The position numbers and the translations under genes are program-made. Of a stretch of 64,000 nucleotides of DNA, positions 25,477 through 35,067 are shown one piece after another. Position 1 is the first letter of the stretch, and every line of letters begins with the position of its first letter. The notes beneath the pieces were generated by a model, which saw only the letters and a program-made list of their open reading frames with translations, was not told the DNA's origin and made no database searches. Where the stretch lies: contig NZ_BCBA01000047.1 of the NCBI RefSeq assembly GCF_001320245.1, forward strand, positions 27,124 to 91,123, given 5' to 3'. This DNA is from Pseudomonas sp. NBRC 111124 (GTDB lineage: Bacteria; Pseudomonadota; Gammaproteobacteria; Pseudomonadales; Pseudomonadaceae).

Positions 25477-27378
25477 CTACATTTCCACTTGGGTGCCCAG
25501 TTCGATGACCCTGTTCAGCGGCAGCTGAAAGTATTTGAGGTTGCTGTTGGCGTTTTTCAGTAGGAAGGCGAACAGGTGCTCGCGCCAGCGGGCCATGCCC
25601 TGCTGCTTGCCGGCGATCACTGTCTCGCGGCTGAGGAAGTAGGTGGTGCGCATCGGGCCAAACTGCAGGTCCGCATGGGGATAACGGCTCAATGCCAACG
25701 GCACGTTGGGCTCTTCCATGAAGCCGAAGTGCAGGCTGACCCGGTAGAACCCATCACCGAACGCCTCGACTTCAAAGCGTTTGCCGACGCTGACCCGCGG
25801 CTCGTCCTCGAACACCACAGTCAGCAGCACCACCTGCTCATGCAGCACCTGGTTATGCAGCAGGTTGTGCAGCAGTGCGTGGGGCACCGCCTCAGGGCGC
25901 GCAGAGAGGAAAACGGCCGTACCACTCACCCGGTGCGGGGGCTGCGCCTGCAGGCTGGTGATGAACAGTTCCAGCGGCAGCGAATGCTCGTCCAGCCGTT
26001 CGACGATGATCTTGCGCCCGCGTTTCCAGGTGGTCATCAGCACGAACAGCGCCACCCCGGCAATCACCGGGAAGGCGCCGCCCTGGAAGATTTTCGGGGC
26101 ATTGGCGGCAAAGAACAGGCTGTCGACCAGCAGGAAGGCCAGCAACATCGGCACCGCCAACCAACGCGGGGCCTTCCACAGTAACAGCACCACCGCCGAT
26201 GCCAGCAGCGTGGTGATCAGCATGGTACCGGTCACCGCCACGCCATAGGCGGCCGCCAATGCCCCGGACGACTCGAAGCCGACCACCAGCAGTACCACGC
26301 CGACCATCAGCGCCCAGTTGACCATGCCGACGTAGATCTGCCCCTGCTCCTCGCTGGACGTGTGCTGGATGAACATGCGCGGCACATAGCCCAGCTGGAT
26401 AGCCTGGCGGGTCATGGAGAACGCCCCGGAAATCACCGCCTGGGAGGCGATGATGGTGGCCAGGGTGGCCAGCCCGACCATGGGCAGCAGGGCCCATTCC
26501 GGCGCCAGCAGGTAGAACGGGTTGCGCACTGCCTCCGGGTTGCCGAGGATCAGCGCCCCCTGGCCGAAGTAGTTCAGCACCAGCCCCGGCAGCACCAGCA
26601 GGAACCAGGCGCGGGCAATCGGCTTGCGGCCAAAATGCCCCATGTCGGCGTACAGCGCTTCGGCGCCGGTCAGCGCCAGCACCACGGCGCCGAGAATGGC
26701 CACGCCCATGCCGGGGTGGAGGATGAAGAACTTCACCGCCCAGACTGGGCTGAGTGCCTGCAGCACTTCCGGCTGCTGGACGATCCCGTGGATGCCTAGG
26801 GCGCCTATCACCACGAACCACAACACCATGATCGGCCCGAACAGGATGCCGATGCGCGCGGTGCCGTGCTTCTGGATCAGGAACAGCGCCACCAGCAGGA
26901 CCACCGCCAGCGGCACGACCCAATGCTCGATGCCATCGAAAGCCAGTTGCAGGCCTTCCACGGCCGACAACACCGACACCGCCGGGGTGATCATGCTGTC
27001 GCCGTAGAACAGCGCCGCGCCGAACAGGCCGAGCAGCACCAGTACCCTGCCCAACCGCTTGTAAGGCGCTGCCGCGCGGTGCGCCAGCGCGGTCAGGGCC
27101 ATGATGCCGCCCTCGCCCTGGTTGTCGGCGCGCAAGATGAACAGCACGTACTTGAGCGACACCACCCACAGCAGTGACCAGAACACCAGCGACAGTACAC
27201 CGAGCACGCCGACGGTGTTGGCCTGGACGCCGTAGTGCCCGGCGAAGACTTCTTTAAGGGTGTACAGCGGGCTGGTGCCGATGTCGCCATAGACCACGCC
27301 GACAGCAGCGACGAGCATGCCGACAGCGGTAGATTTGCTGGGTTGGGGTAGGTTTGCAGCGACGGCGGATTGGCTCAC
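25477..27378 (-). CDS. kup: Kup potassium uptake protein
   Basis: A 633-aa K+/H+ symporter of the inner membrane, standard Kup length. The diagnostic N-terminal block VGVVYGDIGTSPLYTLKEVF is at about residues 26-45, and ADNQGEGGIMAL at about 84-95; around 12 helices follow to residue 430, then a cytosolic C-terminal domain of about 170 residues ending LPLNRVIELGTQVEM. It is divergent from the ABC exporter at 27588. Expected role: low-affinity constitutive K+ supply, important at acid pH. Confidence 0.96.
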   Translation of the reverse strand: MSQSAVAANLPQPSKSTAVGMLVAAVGVVYGDIGTSPLYTLKEVFAGHYGVQANTVGVLGVLSLVFWSLLWVVSLKYVLFILRADNQGEGGIMALTALAHRAAAPYKRLGRVLVLLGLFGAALFYGDSMITPAVSVLSAVEGLQLAFDGIEHWVVPLAVVLLVALFLIQKHGTARIGILFGPIMVLWFVVIGALGIHGIVQQPEVLQALSPVWAVKFFILHPGMGVAILGAVVLALTGAEALYADMGHFGRKPIARAWFLLVLPGLVLNYFGQGALILGNPEAVRNPFYLLAPEWALLPMVGLATLATIIASQAVISGAFSMTRQAIQLGYVPRMFIQHTSSEEQGQIYVGMVNWALMVGVVLLVVGFESSGALAAAYGVAVTGTMLITTLLASAVVLLLWKAPRWLAVPMLLAFLLVDSLFFAANAPKIFQGGAFPVIAGVALFVLMTTWKRGRKIIVERLDEHSLPLELFITSLQAQPPHRVSGTAVFLSARPEAVPHALLHNLLHNQVLHEQVVLLTVVFEDEPRVSVGKRFEVEAFGDGFYRVSLHFGFMEEPNVPLALSRYPHADLQFGPMRTTYFLSRETVIAGKQQGMARWREHLFAFLLKNANSNLKYFQLPLNRVIELGTQVEM

Positions 27379-27587
27379 GAAAGGCTCTCTGGACTGGCAG
27401 TTGGAGATGCATGCCGTCCTTGAGCATCGCGCGGCCAGTATCCTTGCAGGCGGCCAGTTCAGTCGTAAAAAGAGCGTAAAAAAATAGGGGTTCGCCTTGG
27501 AAGGTGCAGCGGCTGTGAGACCGAGCGCCGCTTCCCACCTGAAATGTGCTGTATGGTTGTTGCTAGCGAGTAAACCCGGAGACCCTC

Positions 27588-29441
27588 ATGTTTCGTGCCT
27601 TTGAACGCTGGCTCGACCCCTTCCCGCCCGACGAGGCACCGCCGCCCCCGGTCGGCCTGCTGCGTTTCCTGTGGGCCTGCACCCGCGGCGCGCGCGGCTA
27701 CATCCTGGCGCTGGCACTGTTCAGTGCCGGGGTCTCGATTTACGAGGCCTGGCTGTTTTCCTTCCTCGGCCAGGTGGTGGACCTGCTCTCAAACTGGCAG
27801 GCCGGCGGTGGCGTAAGCGCGGAAGAAAGCCGTGTGCTGTGGGGCGTGGGCCTGCTGCTGATCGCCAGCATCGTGCTGGTGGCCCTGCGCACGCTGATGC
27901 AGCACCAGGTGCTGGCGATCAATCTGCCGCTGCGCCTGCGCTGGGACTTCCACCGGCTGATGCTGCGCCAGAGCCTGTCGTTCTTCTCCGACGAGTTCTC
28001 CGGCCGGGTCACCACCAAGGTGATGCAGACCGCGCTGGCCGTGCGCGAAGTGCTGTTCACGGTGATCGAGATCGTCCCGGGCATCGGTGTGTACTTCATC
28101 GCCATCATTGCCCTGGCCGGTGGTTTCGCGGCCAAGCTGATGCTGCCATTCATTGCCTGGCTGGCACTATTCGGCCTGGCCATGCTGTATTTCGTGCCGC
28201 GCCTGGGCAAGGTCGGCCAGGAACAGGCCCATGCGCGCTCGTCGATGACCGGGCGGGTGTCCGATGCCTACACCAACATCACCACGGTGAAGCTGTTTTC
28301 CCACTCCAAGCGCGAGGCGCATTTCGCCCGGGCGGCGATGGAAGACTTCAAGCAGACCGGCTTTCGCCAGATGCGCCTGGTCAGCCAGTTCGAGATCGTC
28401 AACCAGGCGCTGGTGGTCGGGTTGATCTTCGGTGCCGGCGGCTACGCCCTGTGGCTGTGGCACCAGGGCCAGGTCGGTACCGGTGCAGTGGCCGCGATCA
28501 CGGCCATGGCCCTGCGCATCAACGGCATGTCGCACTGGATCATGTGGCAGATGACCTCGCTGTTCGAGAACATCGGCACCGTGCAGGACGGCATGGCCAC
28601 CCTCACCCGCGGCCCCAAGGTCCAGGACGTGCCGAATGCCGGCGTGCTGGAAACCCGCGGCGGCGCGGTGACCTTCGACAACGTCAGCTTCAACTACAAC
28701 GGCGAGCGCCAGGTGCTCGATGGCCTGAGCCTGACCATCCGCCCCGGCGAAAAGGTCGGCCTGGTGGGCCGCTCCGGTGCGGGCAAGTCGACGCTGATCA
28801 ACCTGCTGCTGCGCTTCTATGACGTGGACCACGGCGAGATCCGCATCGACGGGCAGAACATCGCCCAGGTCACCCAGGACAGCCTGCGCAGCGCCATCGG
28901 CATGGTCACCCAGGACACCTCGCTGTTGCACCGCTCGATCCGCGACAACATCGCCTACGGCCGCCCGGACGCCACCGAGGCGCAGATCCAGCGGGCCGCT
29001 GCCAACGCTCAGGCCGATGGCTTCATCCGCCAGCTCAGCGACCGCGACGGCCACAGCGGCTACGACACCCTGGTCGGCGAGCGCGGCATCAAGCTGTCCG
29101 GCGGCCAGCGGCAGCGCATCGCCATCGCCCGGGTGATGCTCAAGAACGCCCCGATCCTGCTGCTGGACGAGGCTACCAGCGCCCTGGACTCGGAAGTCGA
29201 GGTCGCCATCCAGGAGAGCCTCGACGAGATGATGCAGGGCAAGACCGTGATCGCCATCGCCCACCGGCTGTCCACCATCGCCGCCATGGACCGGCTGATC
29301 GTCATGGACGAGGGGCGCATCATCGAGCAAGGCAGCCACAGCGAACTGCTGGCGAAGAACGGTACCTATGCGCGGCTGTGGCAGCACCAGAGCGGTGGGT
29401 TCCTCGGTGAGGATCAGGGGGTGGTTGAGGCGCTGGAGTAA
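27588..29441 (+). CDS. ABC exporter, fused permease-ATPase (MsbA-like half-transporter)
   Basis: A 617-aa type IV ABC half-exporter that would act as a homodimer. Six helices occupy about residues 35-330. The ATPase domain has Walker A GRSGAGKST (near 393), Q-loop VTQDTSLLHRS, signature LSGGQRQR (near 503), Walker B ILLLDEATSALD (near 525) and H-loop IAHRLST. An N-terminal cytoplasmic elbow contains several prolines (FPPDEAPPPP). Relatives export lipids, drugs or peptides; the substrate cannot be told. It is divergent from kup with a 209-bp gap and followed by a REP pair. Confidence 0.93.
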   Translation: MFRAFERWLDPFPPDEAPPPPVGLLRFLWACTRGARGYILALALFSAGVSIYEAWLFSFLGQVVDLLSNWQAGGGVSAEESRVLWGVGLLLIASIVLVALRTLMQHQVLAINLPLRLRWDFHRLMLRQSLSFFSDEFSGRVTTKVMQTALAVREVLFTVIEIVPGIGVYFIAIIALAGGFAAKLMLPFIAWLALFGLAMLYFVPRLGKVGQEQAHARSSMTGRVSDAYTNITTVKLFSHSKREAHFARAAMEDFKQTGFRQMRLVSQFEIVNQALVVGLIFGAGGYALWLWHQGQVGTGAVAAITAMALRINGMSHWIMWQMTSLFENIGTVQDGMATLTRGPKVQDVPNAGVLETRGGAVTFDNVSFNYNGERQVLDGLSLTIRPGEKVGLVGRSGAGKSTLINLLLRFYDVDHGEIRIDGQNIAQVTQDSLRSAIGMVTQDTSLLHRSIRDNIAYGRPDATEAQIQRAAANAQADGFIRQLSDRDGHSGYDTLVGERGIKLSGGQRQRIAIARVMLKNAPILLLDEATSALDSEVEVAIQESLDEMMQGKTVIAIAHRLSTIAAMDRLIVMDEGRIIEQGSHSELLAKNGTYARLWQHQSGGFLGEDQGVVEALE

Positions 29442-29496
29442 CCACGCACTGTCAGGACTTCTGACATGCTCAATACCCGAAGGCGGATGCAATCCT

Positions 29497-29581
29497 TGTG
29501 GGAGCGGCTTCAGCCGCGAAAACCGGCGAAGCCGGTGCCATCCACCGCGGTGGCTTCTTCGCGGCTAAAGCCGCTCCCACA
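29497..29581. repeat. Inverted pair of Pseudomonas REP elements
   Basis: TGTGGGAGCGGCTTCAGCCG at the left is mirrored by CGGCTAAAGCCGCTCCCACA at the right, each arm itself an imperfect hairpin, with inner stems ACCGGC-GAA-GCCGGT and CCACCGCGGTGG between. This is the common P. putida-group REP/BIME structure in extragenic space. It follows the ABC exporter stop and may stabilise or end its transcript. Confidence 0.85.
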
Positions 29582-29647
29582 GGGTCACCGCTAACATCAC
29601 TCATCGCGCTGAGACATCTGTGTCGGTTTTCAGGTGATATCTGTGCA

Positions 29648-29675
29648 TTGAGTTCCCTTTTTACGGCTCGATAAT
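29648..29675 (+). promoter_or_regulatory. Candidate sigma-70 promoter of panB
   Basis: TTGAGT (-35) and GATAAT (-10) are separated by 16 bases and end 37 bases before the panB ATG. The match to consensus is good but sub-optimal in spacing. Confidence 0.45.
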
Positions 29676-29712
29676 CAGGACATCACTGGCCACATGTCGA
29701 GATGAGACACTG

Positions 29713-30528
29713 ATGAGCACGCATATCCGCAACAGACGACTGACGATCCCACAGCTGGTGGCCATGAAAGGCCGGCAAAAGATCGTTTCGCTGACGGCAT
29801 ACTCCAGCGCGATCGCCAAGGTGATCGACCCTTTGGTCGATTTCATCCTGGTCGGTGACTCCACCGCCATGGTCGGCTACGGCCGCCCATCCACCCTGGG
29901 CATGCGCCTGGATGAAACCATCGCCCACACCCGGGCGGTGGTCGACAGCACACGGCTGGCCTGCGTGATTGCCGACATGCCCTTCGGCAGCTACCAGGAA
30001 TCCCATGAGCAGGCGTTTCGCAACTGTGCCCAAGTGCTCGCCAGTACCGGCTGCGACGCCGTCAAGCTGGAGGCCAATCAGGCCTTGGCCAGTACCGTGG
30101 ACTTTCTCGTCGCGCGCGGCATACCGGTCATGGCTCACATCGGCCTGATGCCCCAGTTCGTCAATGTCATGGGCGGCTACAAGGCCCAGGGGCTGTGCCC
30201 CGAAAGCAGCGCGGCCTTGCGCGCCGATGCCCGGGCCAACCTGCAGGCCGGCGCTTTCGGCCTGTTGCTGGAGGGGGTCGCGGAACCCGTGGCCAAGGCA
30301 ATCACCGACGCCAGCGACAAGCCCACCATCGGTATTGGTGCGTCACCGGCTTGCGATGGCCAGGTTCTGGTCACCGAGGACCTGTTGGGTTTGGGTGGCG
30401 ACCATGTGCCTCGCTTCGTCAAGCAATATGCCGACGTGGCCCAGATAATCCGCGAGGCGTGTGCCCGCTTCGGTGACGAAGTGCGCGACGGGACCTTTCC
30501 CGAGATGCGCCACTGCTATGGCGTCTGA
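29713..30528 (+). CDS. panB: 3-methyl-2-oxobutanoate hydroxymethyltransferase (PanB)
   Basis: A 271-aa PanB: transfers a hydroxymethyl group from 5,10-methylene-THF to 2-oxoisovalerate in pantothenate synthesis. Metal and catalytic residues are kept: Asp in ILVGDSTAMVGYG, Asp in CVIADMPFGSYQ, Glu in AVKLEAN and the catalytic Glu in LLLEGVAEPVAKAI, plus PTIGIGASPACDGQVLV. Unlike the usual panB it is not next to panC; instead it converges with a MocR regulator, overlapping by 13 bases at the 3' ends. It is probably a secondary paralogue with regulated or specialised use. Confidence 0.9.
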   Translation: MSTHIRNRRLTIPQLVAMKGRQKIVSLTAYSSAIAKVIDPLVDFILVGDSTAMVGYGRPSTLGMRLDETIAHTRAVVDSTRLACVIADMPFGSYQESHEQAFRNCAQVLASTGCDAVKLEANQALASTVDFLVARGIPVMAHIGLMPQFVNVMGGYKAQGLCPESSAALRADARANLQAGAFGLLLEGVAEPVAKAITDASDKPTIGIGASPACDGQVLVTEDLLGLGGDHVPRFVKQYADVAQIIREACARFGDEVRDGTFPEMRHCYGV

Positions 30529-31940
30529 ACTCTGTCCTGAATGGCTTCGTCCTGGATCGCCTTGACCAGGCATAGCAGCGCCTGGGGAATGTCCTTGCTC
30601 CAATCCAGCGTGTAGCACAGCCGCAGGTGACAGCGCCAAAGGCCACTCTGGCTGAAGATTTCCCCAGGCGCGATGACGATACGCTGCGCCAGCAACCGCT
30701 CGAAGACCCGGCGCATTTCCACCGGCCGGGTCGATTCCAGCCAGAAGCTCGCGCCACCTTGCGGTTCGATAATGCGCAGGTAGCCCTGGCCGTGAGCTTC
30801 CAGAAGGGCTTTCATATGCTGCATGCGCTCACGCAGCATGGCGCGCAGCGTTTGCACATGTTGCTCGACCCGACGTGAGGTGAAGAGCTTGGCAATGGCC
30901 TTCTGGCGGATAGGCGACAGGCGAAAGGCACGCTCCAGGAACAAGTGTTGCAGCCGCTCGATATGGCGCCGGCATAGCAGGTAGCCATAGGGTGCTTCCG
31001 AACCGATCACCTTGTCGAAGGTGGAGAACACCAACAGCCGGTCAGGGTCTGCGAAATCGCGATAGCGCGGTGCCCCGGCCTGGAAACAGAACTCACCATA
31101 GCCATCGTTCTCGAACAGCCACACATCCTGCTCAGCCAACCAACGGCATATCTGCTGCTTGTCCGCCGCCGGCATCAGGCCGCCATGCGGCACGCTGGTC
31201 GCCGACGACAACACGGCAAGGTGCACCGGCTCACTCCTCAGCACCTGCCGAAGTTGCGCCAAGTCGAAGCGGCCATCCTCGCCCAGCGGCACTTCGATGA
31301 TGGTCATGCGCGCAGCCAGCAGCTGCCTGAGCACCGCCCAGCTACAGGGAGACTCGACCAACGCGACCTTGCCTTCGAGGCCCAGCGCGCGCAACGAAAG
31401 CTCCAGGATGCTGCGCAGGTCGGAGCCGACGAACACATGTTCGGCCTGCCAGCAGCGATGCGCTGAACGGGTGTAAAGGTCTGCCAGCACGCTGCGCAAC
31501 TCCATCTCGCCGAACGGTTGGTACAGCGGCGCGTGTGATCGCGGATACTGGCGCGCGAGTTCGCGCTCGATCATCAGCAACGGTTTTTCCAGCGACAGCA
31601 GCATGGCCGGGGCATCACTGCTCAGGGCCAGCATGCCGGGCTGACGAGCACTGGAGAACACGGTGTCGAGCAGGCTCGGTGAACGTTCGGCAAGCAATGG
31701 CGTGCTGCTGGCCCGGGTGAAATAGCCGAGCTTGGGGCGCGCATACACCCGCCCTTCATCCTCGAGCAGCGAATAGGCGTACTTGGTGCTGGATACGGAA
31801 ACATTCAAGCGCAAGGCCAGTTGGCGCAGCGATGGCAAGCGCTGCTCGACGTCCGATGGTGCCGCTTCGATCCAGTCGAGCAGATAGCGGTATACCGCCT
31901 GGTAGGTGTAGCTGGATTGGGTGGTTTTCTTCGCATCCAT
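30516..31940 (-). CDS. MocR-family (GntR-aminotransferase) transcriptional regulator
   Basis: A 474-aa PLP-dependent regulator. An N-terminal GntR winged helix (about residues 10-80, LPSLRQLALRLNVSVSSTKY) is joined to a fold-type I aminotransferase domain (about 100-465). The PLP lysine is probably the Lys in STFDKVIGSEAPYGYL near residue 306, and NDGYGEF provides the ring-binding Asp region. MocR proteins sense amino-acid or vitamin B6-related metabolites. Convergent with panB; which gene it controls is not visible. A GC hairpin lies upstream at 32004. Confidence 0.92.
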   Translation of the reverse strand: MDAKKTTQSSYTYQAVYRYLLDWIEAAPSDVEQRLPSLRQLALRLNVSVSSTKYAYSLLEDEGRVYARPKLGYFTRASSTPLLAERSPSLLDTVFSSARQPGMLALSSDAPAMLLSLEKPLLMIERELARQYPRSHAPLYQPFGEMELRSVLADLYTRSAHRCWQAEHVFVGSDLRSILELSLRALGLEGKVALVESPCSWAVLRQLLAARMTIIEVPLGEDGRFDLAQLRQVLRSEPVHLAVLSSATSVPHGGLMPAADKQQICRWLAEQDVWLFENDGYGEFCFQAGAPRYRDFADPDRLLVFSTFDKVIGSEAPYGYLLCRRHIERLQHLFLERAFRLSPIRQKAIAKLFTSRRVEQHVQTLRAMLRERMQHMKALLEAHGQGYLRIIEPQGGASFWLESTRPVEMRRVFERLLAQRIVIAPGEIFSQSGLWRCHLRLCYTLDWSKDIPQALLCLVKAIQDEAIQDRVQTP

Positions 31941-32345
31941 ACTTAAGCGTCACTTGGCAAATGCTGCCACAGGTTACACGGAGATACCGCGCATCACCTG
32001 ACTGTGGCGGTGGCAGCCACCGCCACGCAAGCCTTGGGCTTGTTATGGATAGCCTGAATATGAATGCCTGCTCCGTCTCGCTGATGCGCAGCGACACGCC
32101 GAGACTAGAGCTCTGCACTTTTGACCGCAACGGATAAAGGATGCCAGTGTCAATTTGGGAAAGAGATTACAGCTGAGCGGAAAAATTCCGCTTCCCCTTT
32201 TTATGAAACAGACTTCTGCACAGCTCCTCCTAACGGCGCAGCAGGTCGGTCGAGAGGCCGTTCTCGTGGGCAGCACTCTCACTATTCGCTGATGTGCTTA
32301 CCAGTTCATGTAATGACTCCTTTATCAAGCCAGGGCGTACCTGCC
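31941..32345. other. Intergenic region with an 11-bp inverted repeat
   Basis: About 400 bases without a supported gene. It contains a perfect inverted repeat GTGGCGGTGGC-A-GCCACCGCCAC at 32004-32026, 64 bp upstream of the MocR start, which might be a terminator or cruciform. The rest shows no ribosome-site/ORF combination and no promoter I would trust. Confidence 0.5.
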
Positions 32346-32609
32346 TCAGTTCTCACCGATGCAGTTGCTGGCAGTGGTGCGGTAGCTCAGCACCTGGGTC
32401 TGGTCGTGGGAGTCGAGGTAGGTTAGCCGGGCATTGACCACCCCGCAGGTCGGCGCTGCGTCTTGGCTGGTCGACAGCACTTTCTTGATGTCCAGCTGGG
32501 TACCATAGGTGTAGTCGCGGACCTTGTCGGCAGCTTCGGCGCGGGCGGCCAGGGTGCAGACGTTCAGGGCGGCAAACAGGCAGGCGGCGTAAACGGCTTT
32601 GCGGTTCAT
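32346..32609 (-). CDS. DUF2790 domain-containing secreted protein
   Basis: An 87-aa protein with a signal peptide (MNRKAVYAACLFAALNVCTLAARAEA region, cleavage near residue 27). The mature part holds the DUF2790 pattern DYTYGTQLDIKKVLS, then CGVVNARLTYLDS and a final SNC, so two cysteines could form a disulfide. DUF2790 proteins are small, mostly Pseudomonas-specific and multi-copy, with unknown function; some are copper- or stress-responsive. GGAGAACC precedes the ATG. Confidence 0.88.
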   Translation of the reverse strand: MNRKAVYAACLFAALNVCTLAARAEAADKVRDYTYGTQLDIKKVLSTSQDAAPTCGVVNARLTYLDSHDQTQVLSYRTTASNCIGEN

Positions 32610-32975
32610 GGTAAGGTTCTCCGGGTTTCAAATGGGCGATTTGTTCGTTTGAACCGAGGCGTTACTGCTTCGCTTCGATGGAGCCCATTTAAAGCCCGGT
32701 ACGTACCTGGCTTGTGTCTCGAAACCGGGTGGATCGACTCACAGCGTATCGGCAGCAGCGCTGGATACGCTGTGATACAAATCGACGCGGCGTTGCGCTG
32801 CAAACAACATTGAACGCATGCCCCAGACGCTCTACCCAGCGCGTCCTATCGATCACATTGATGAGTACTATCGAGCGGCTCGCCTGTCGACGTATCACTG
32901 CCGGCTTTTATAATCGCCTTCAATTTTCCCTCCCCCTTCGCCTGCAACAGGCGACCTCACCTTGGAATCAGGAAC
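32610..32975. other. Divergent intergenic region with a 12-bp inverted repeat
   Basis: A 366-base region between two divergent genes. It contains TCACAGCGTATC (32739-32750) and its exact complement GATACGCTGTGA (32764-32775) separated by 13 bases, and a weaker CCCGGT/ACCGGG pair further left. This could be a regulator site, an sRNA hairpin or a small terminator. No supported ORF. Confidence 0.5.
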
Positions 32976-34202
32976 ATGCCAAGCGTCAGTCAGGCCTCTC
33001 ACGGCCGTCCCGAACATGATCAACAGAGCGTTAAACAGCAGTGGCTGGCGATACTCTCCGTCGCCGTGGGTGCCTTCGCCCTGGTGACCAGCGAGTTTCT
33101 GCCGGTGGGCGTGCTCAACGACGTTGCCAGCGACCTGGGCATCAGCGCCGGCCACGCCGGGCTGATGGTCACCCTGCCCGGCATCATGGCCGCCCTCGCC
33201 GCGCCGCTGCTGTCGGTGGGCATCGGCGCCATGGACCGGCGCTTCCTGCTGATCGGCCTGACGCTGATCATGATCATCGCCAACTCGGTGGTGGCCTACG
33301 CCAGCGACTTCAGCCTGCTGCTGTTCGGCCGCGTGCTGCTGGGCATCAGCATCGGTGGCTTCTGGGCCACCGCCATTGCCCTCAGCGGCCGCCTGGCGCC
33401 CAAGGGCGTGAGCGTGGCCCGGGCCACCTCGATCATCATGGCCGGTGTGACCCTGGCCACGGTGCTGGGCGTGCCCGTTGGGACCTGGCTGAGCGGCCTG
33501 CTGGGCTGGCGCATGACCTTCCTGGTCACCGCATTGGTCGGCGTACCGGTACTGCTGGCGCAGTTGTTCCTACTGCCGCGGCTCAACCCGGACAAGGCCA
33601 TTCACATCCGTGACCTGCCGGCGCTGTTCATCAACCCGCAAGCCCGGGTTGGCCTGATCGCCGTATTGCTGATCGGCCTGGCGCACTTTGCCGCGTACAC
33701 CTATGTGGCGCCGTTCTTCAAGCAGAGCTCCGGCTTCGACGGGTCGACCATCGGCTCACTGCTACTGCTCTACGGCGTGGCCGGGGTGATCGGCAACCTG
33801 TTCGCCGGCTACGCCGCCAACCAGAGCGTGCGCCACACACTGATGCTGGTGGCGGTGATGATCGGCGTCAGCACCGCGCTGTTCCCCTACTTCGCCACCG
33901 GCTTGACCGGCGCGGCGATGCTGATCGCGCTCTGGGGCTTCGCCTTTGGCGCGTTTCCGGCCTGCTCCAGCATCTGGATGTTCGTGGTGGCGCCCAAGGA
34001 TGTTGAACGTGGCATGCCGCTGTTCGTGGCGATGTTCCAGGTGATTATCGCGCTGGGGTCGTTTTTTGGTGGGCGTATCGTCGACCAGATGGGCAGCTCG
34101 GTGCTGTTGAGCCTGGCTACGGCTCTGGTGGGCTGCGGGTTTGTCACAGTGCTGGTGCTCGGGCGGAACGTCAGCAACAGCCTGGCGACGCAGGCTGGCT
34201 GA
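32976..34202 (+). CDS. MFS efflux transporter (DHA1; NepI/AraJ-like)
   Basis: A 408-aa 12-helix drug/metabolite:H+ antiporter. The motif LPGIMAALAAPLLSVGIGAM (loop 2-3 region), GRVLLGISIGGFWATAIAL (helix 4) and antiporter motif C-like GVTLATVLGVPVGTWLSGL (helix 5) place it with NepI, AraJ and sugar or nucleoside efflux carriers. CAGG and a short spacer precede the ATG. Monocistronic, with no partner gene. Probable role: export of a nucleoside, sugar or drug. Confidence 0.9.
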   Translation: MPSVSQASHGRPEHDQQSVKQQWLAILSVAVGAFALVTSEFLPVGVLNDVASDLGISAGHAGLMVTLPGIMAALAAPLLSVGIGAMDRRFLLIGLTLIMIIANSVVAYASDFSLLLFGRVLLGISIGGFWATAIALSGRLAPKGVSVARATSIIMAGVTLATVLGVPVGTWLSGLLGWRMTFLVTALVGVPVLLAQLFLLPRLNPDKAIHIRDLPALFINPQARVGLIAVLLIGLAHFAAYTYVAPFFKQSSGFDGSTIGSLLLLYGVAGVIGNLFAGYAANQSVRHTLMLVAVMIGVSTALFPYFATGLTGAAMLIALWGFAFGAFPACSSIWMFVVAPKDVERGMPLFVAMFQVIIALGSFFGGRIVDQMGSSVLLSLATALVGCGFVTVLVLGRNVSNSLATQAG

Positions 34203-34377
34203 GGGGAAGATCGTTCGTGATGGGTCGTAGGCTTCACCTTGCGGGTGGCCGCTAACGACCCAAAGCTGCCCTTCGCCATAGGGATCAGATGAGCAAGAGG
34301 ATGTATTGCAATATGGGCAGCGGTCATCATTACACTACGATTTCCAGCCTGATTCCCAGCCCACTTGCGGTGTGACC

Positions 34378-34836
34378 ATGACGCGACGGTTAAATGTAAG
34401 GCTCGCCTGCAGCAACGATATCGAAAGCTTGGTTGATCTCGATGCAATCGCCCACCGGGAGCCCAAGCGCCGGGCATTCATTGCACAAGCAGTGACTGCC
34501 AGCCAATGCTGGGTCGCAGTGGAGGCTCACGACGCAGCAAGTTTACTGGGATATGGCGTCGTTGATTTTTCGTTCTTTGGCCAAGCCTTCATCCCGCTCA
34601 TCATGGTCAGGGACTCGCAGCGCCGCAGCGGTGTCGGCTCGGCAATACTAAGAGCCCTGGAGTTCCAGTGCGGGGCCGTAAAGCTTTTCACCTCGACGAA
34701 TGCCTCCAATGAACCGATGCAAAAACTGCTTGGCAAACTCGGCTACATCCAAAGTGGCTATGTCGAAAATCTGGATGACGGCGACCCGGAGCTCATTTTC
34801 GTCAAGCGCCAGCCCGCCAGGCCAGCGGCAAGGTAG
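34378..34836 (+). CDS. GNAT family N-acetyltransferase
   Basis: A 152-aa acetyltransferase. The acetyl-CoA loop is RSGVGSA in RDSQRRSGVGSAILRALE (near residues 78-95), then LFTSTNASNEPMQKLLGKLG, the usual C-terminal helix/strand. The start at 34378 is taken because the sequence upstream looks non-coding; there is no strong ribosome site. Base composition is slightly lower in GC than neighbours. Substrate unknown. Confidence 0.8.
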   Translation: MTRRLNVRLACSNDIESLVDLDAIAHREPKRRAFIAQAVTASQCWVAVEAHDAASLLGYGVVDFSFFGQAFIPLIMVRDSQRRSGVGSAILRALEFQCGAVKLFTSTNASNEPMQKLLGKLGYIQSGYVENLDDGDPELIFVKRQPARPAAR

Positions 34837-35067
34837 GCGTTGCCCCCGGCATCAAGCCACTTCACCCCGCCCACCCGCGCGCCAGAGATCGTAAGCCGCC
34901 ATTAAGCTGCAACAATCAGCCTATCGAGATGCCCAAGTACATCACGTAGCTACTGCGATTCGATTCGACTCCCCTGTATCCTTGCGCTATGCCAGGAATG
35001 GCTAACTGCCATGGCCTTCAGCCAATGATCGCCAGCGTCGAAATCGGGATTTCTCTCAGGTACTAAC

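Noticed and set aside
32121..32426. 101-codon plus-strand frame in the 32 kb intergenic region
   Set aside because: It runs into the antisense of DUF2790, lacks a ribosome site and has no recognisable sequence pattern.
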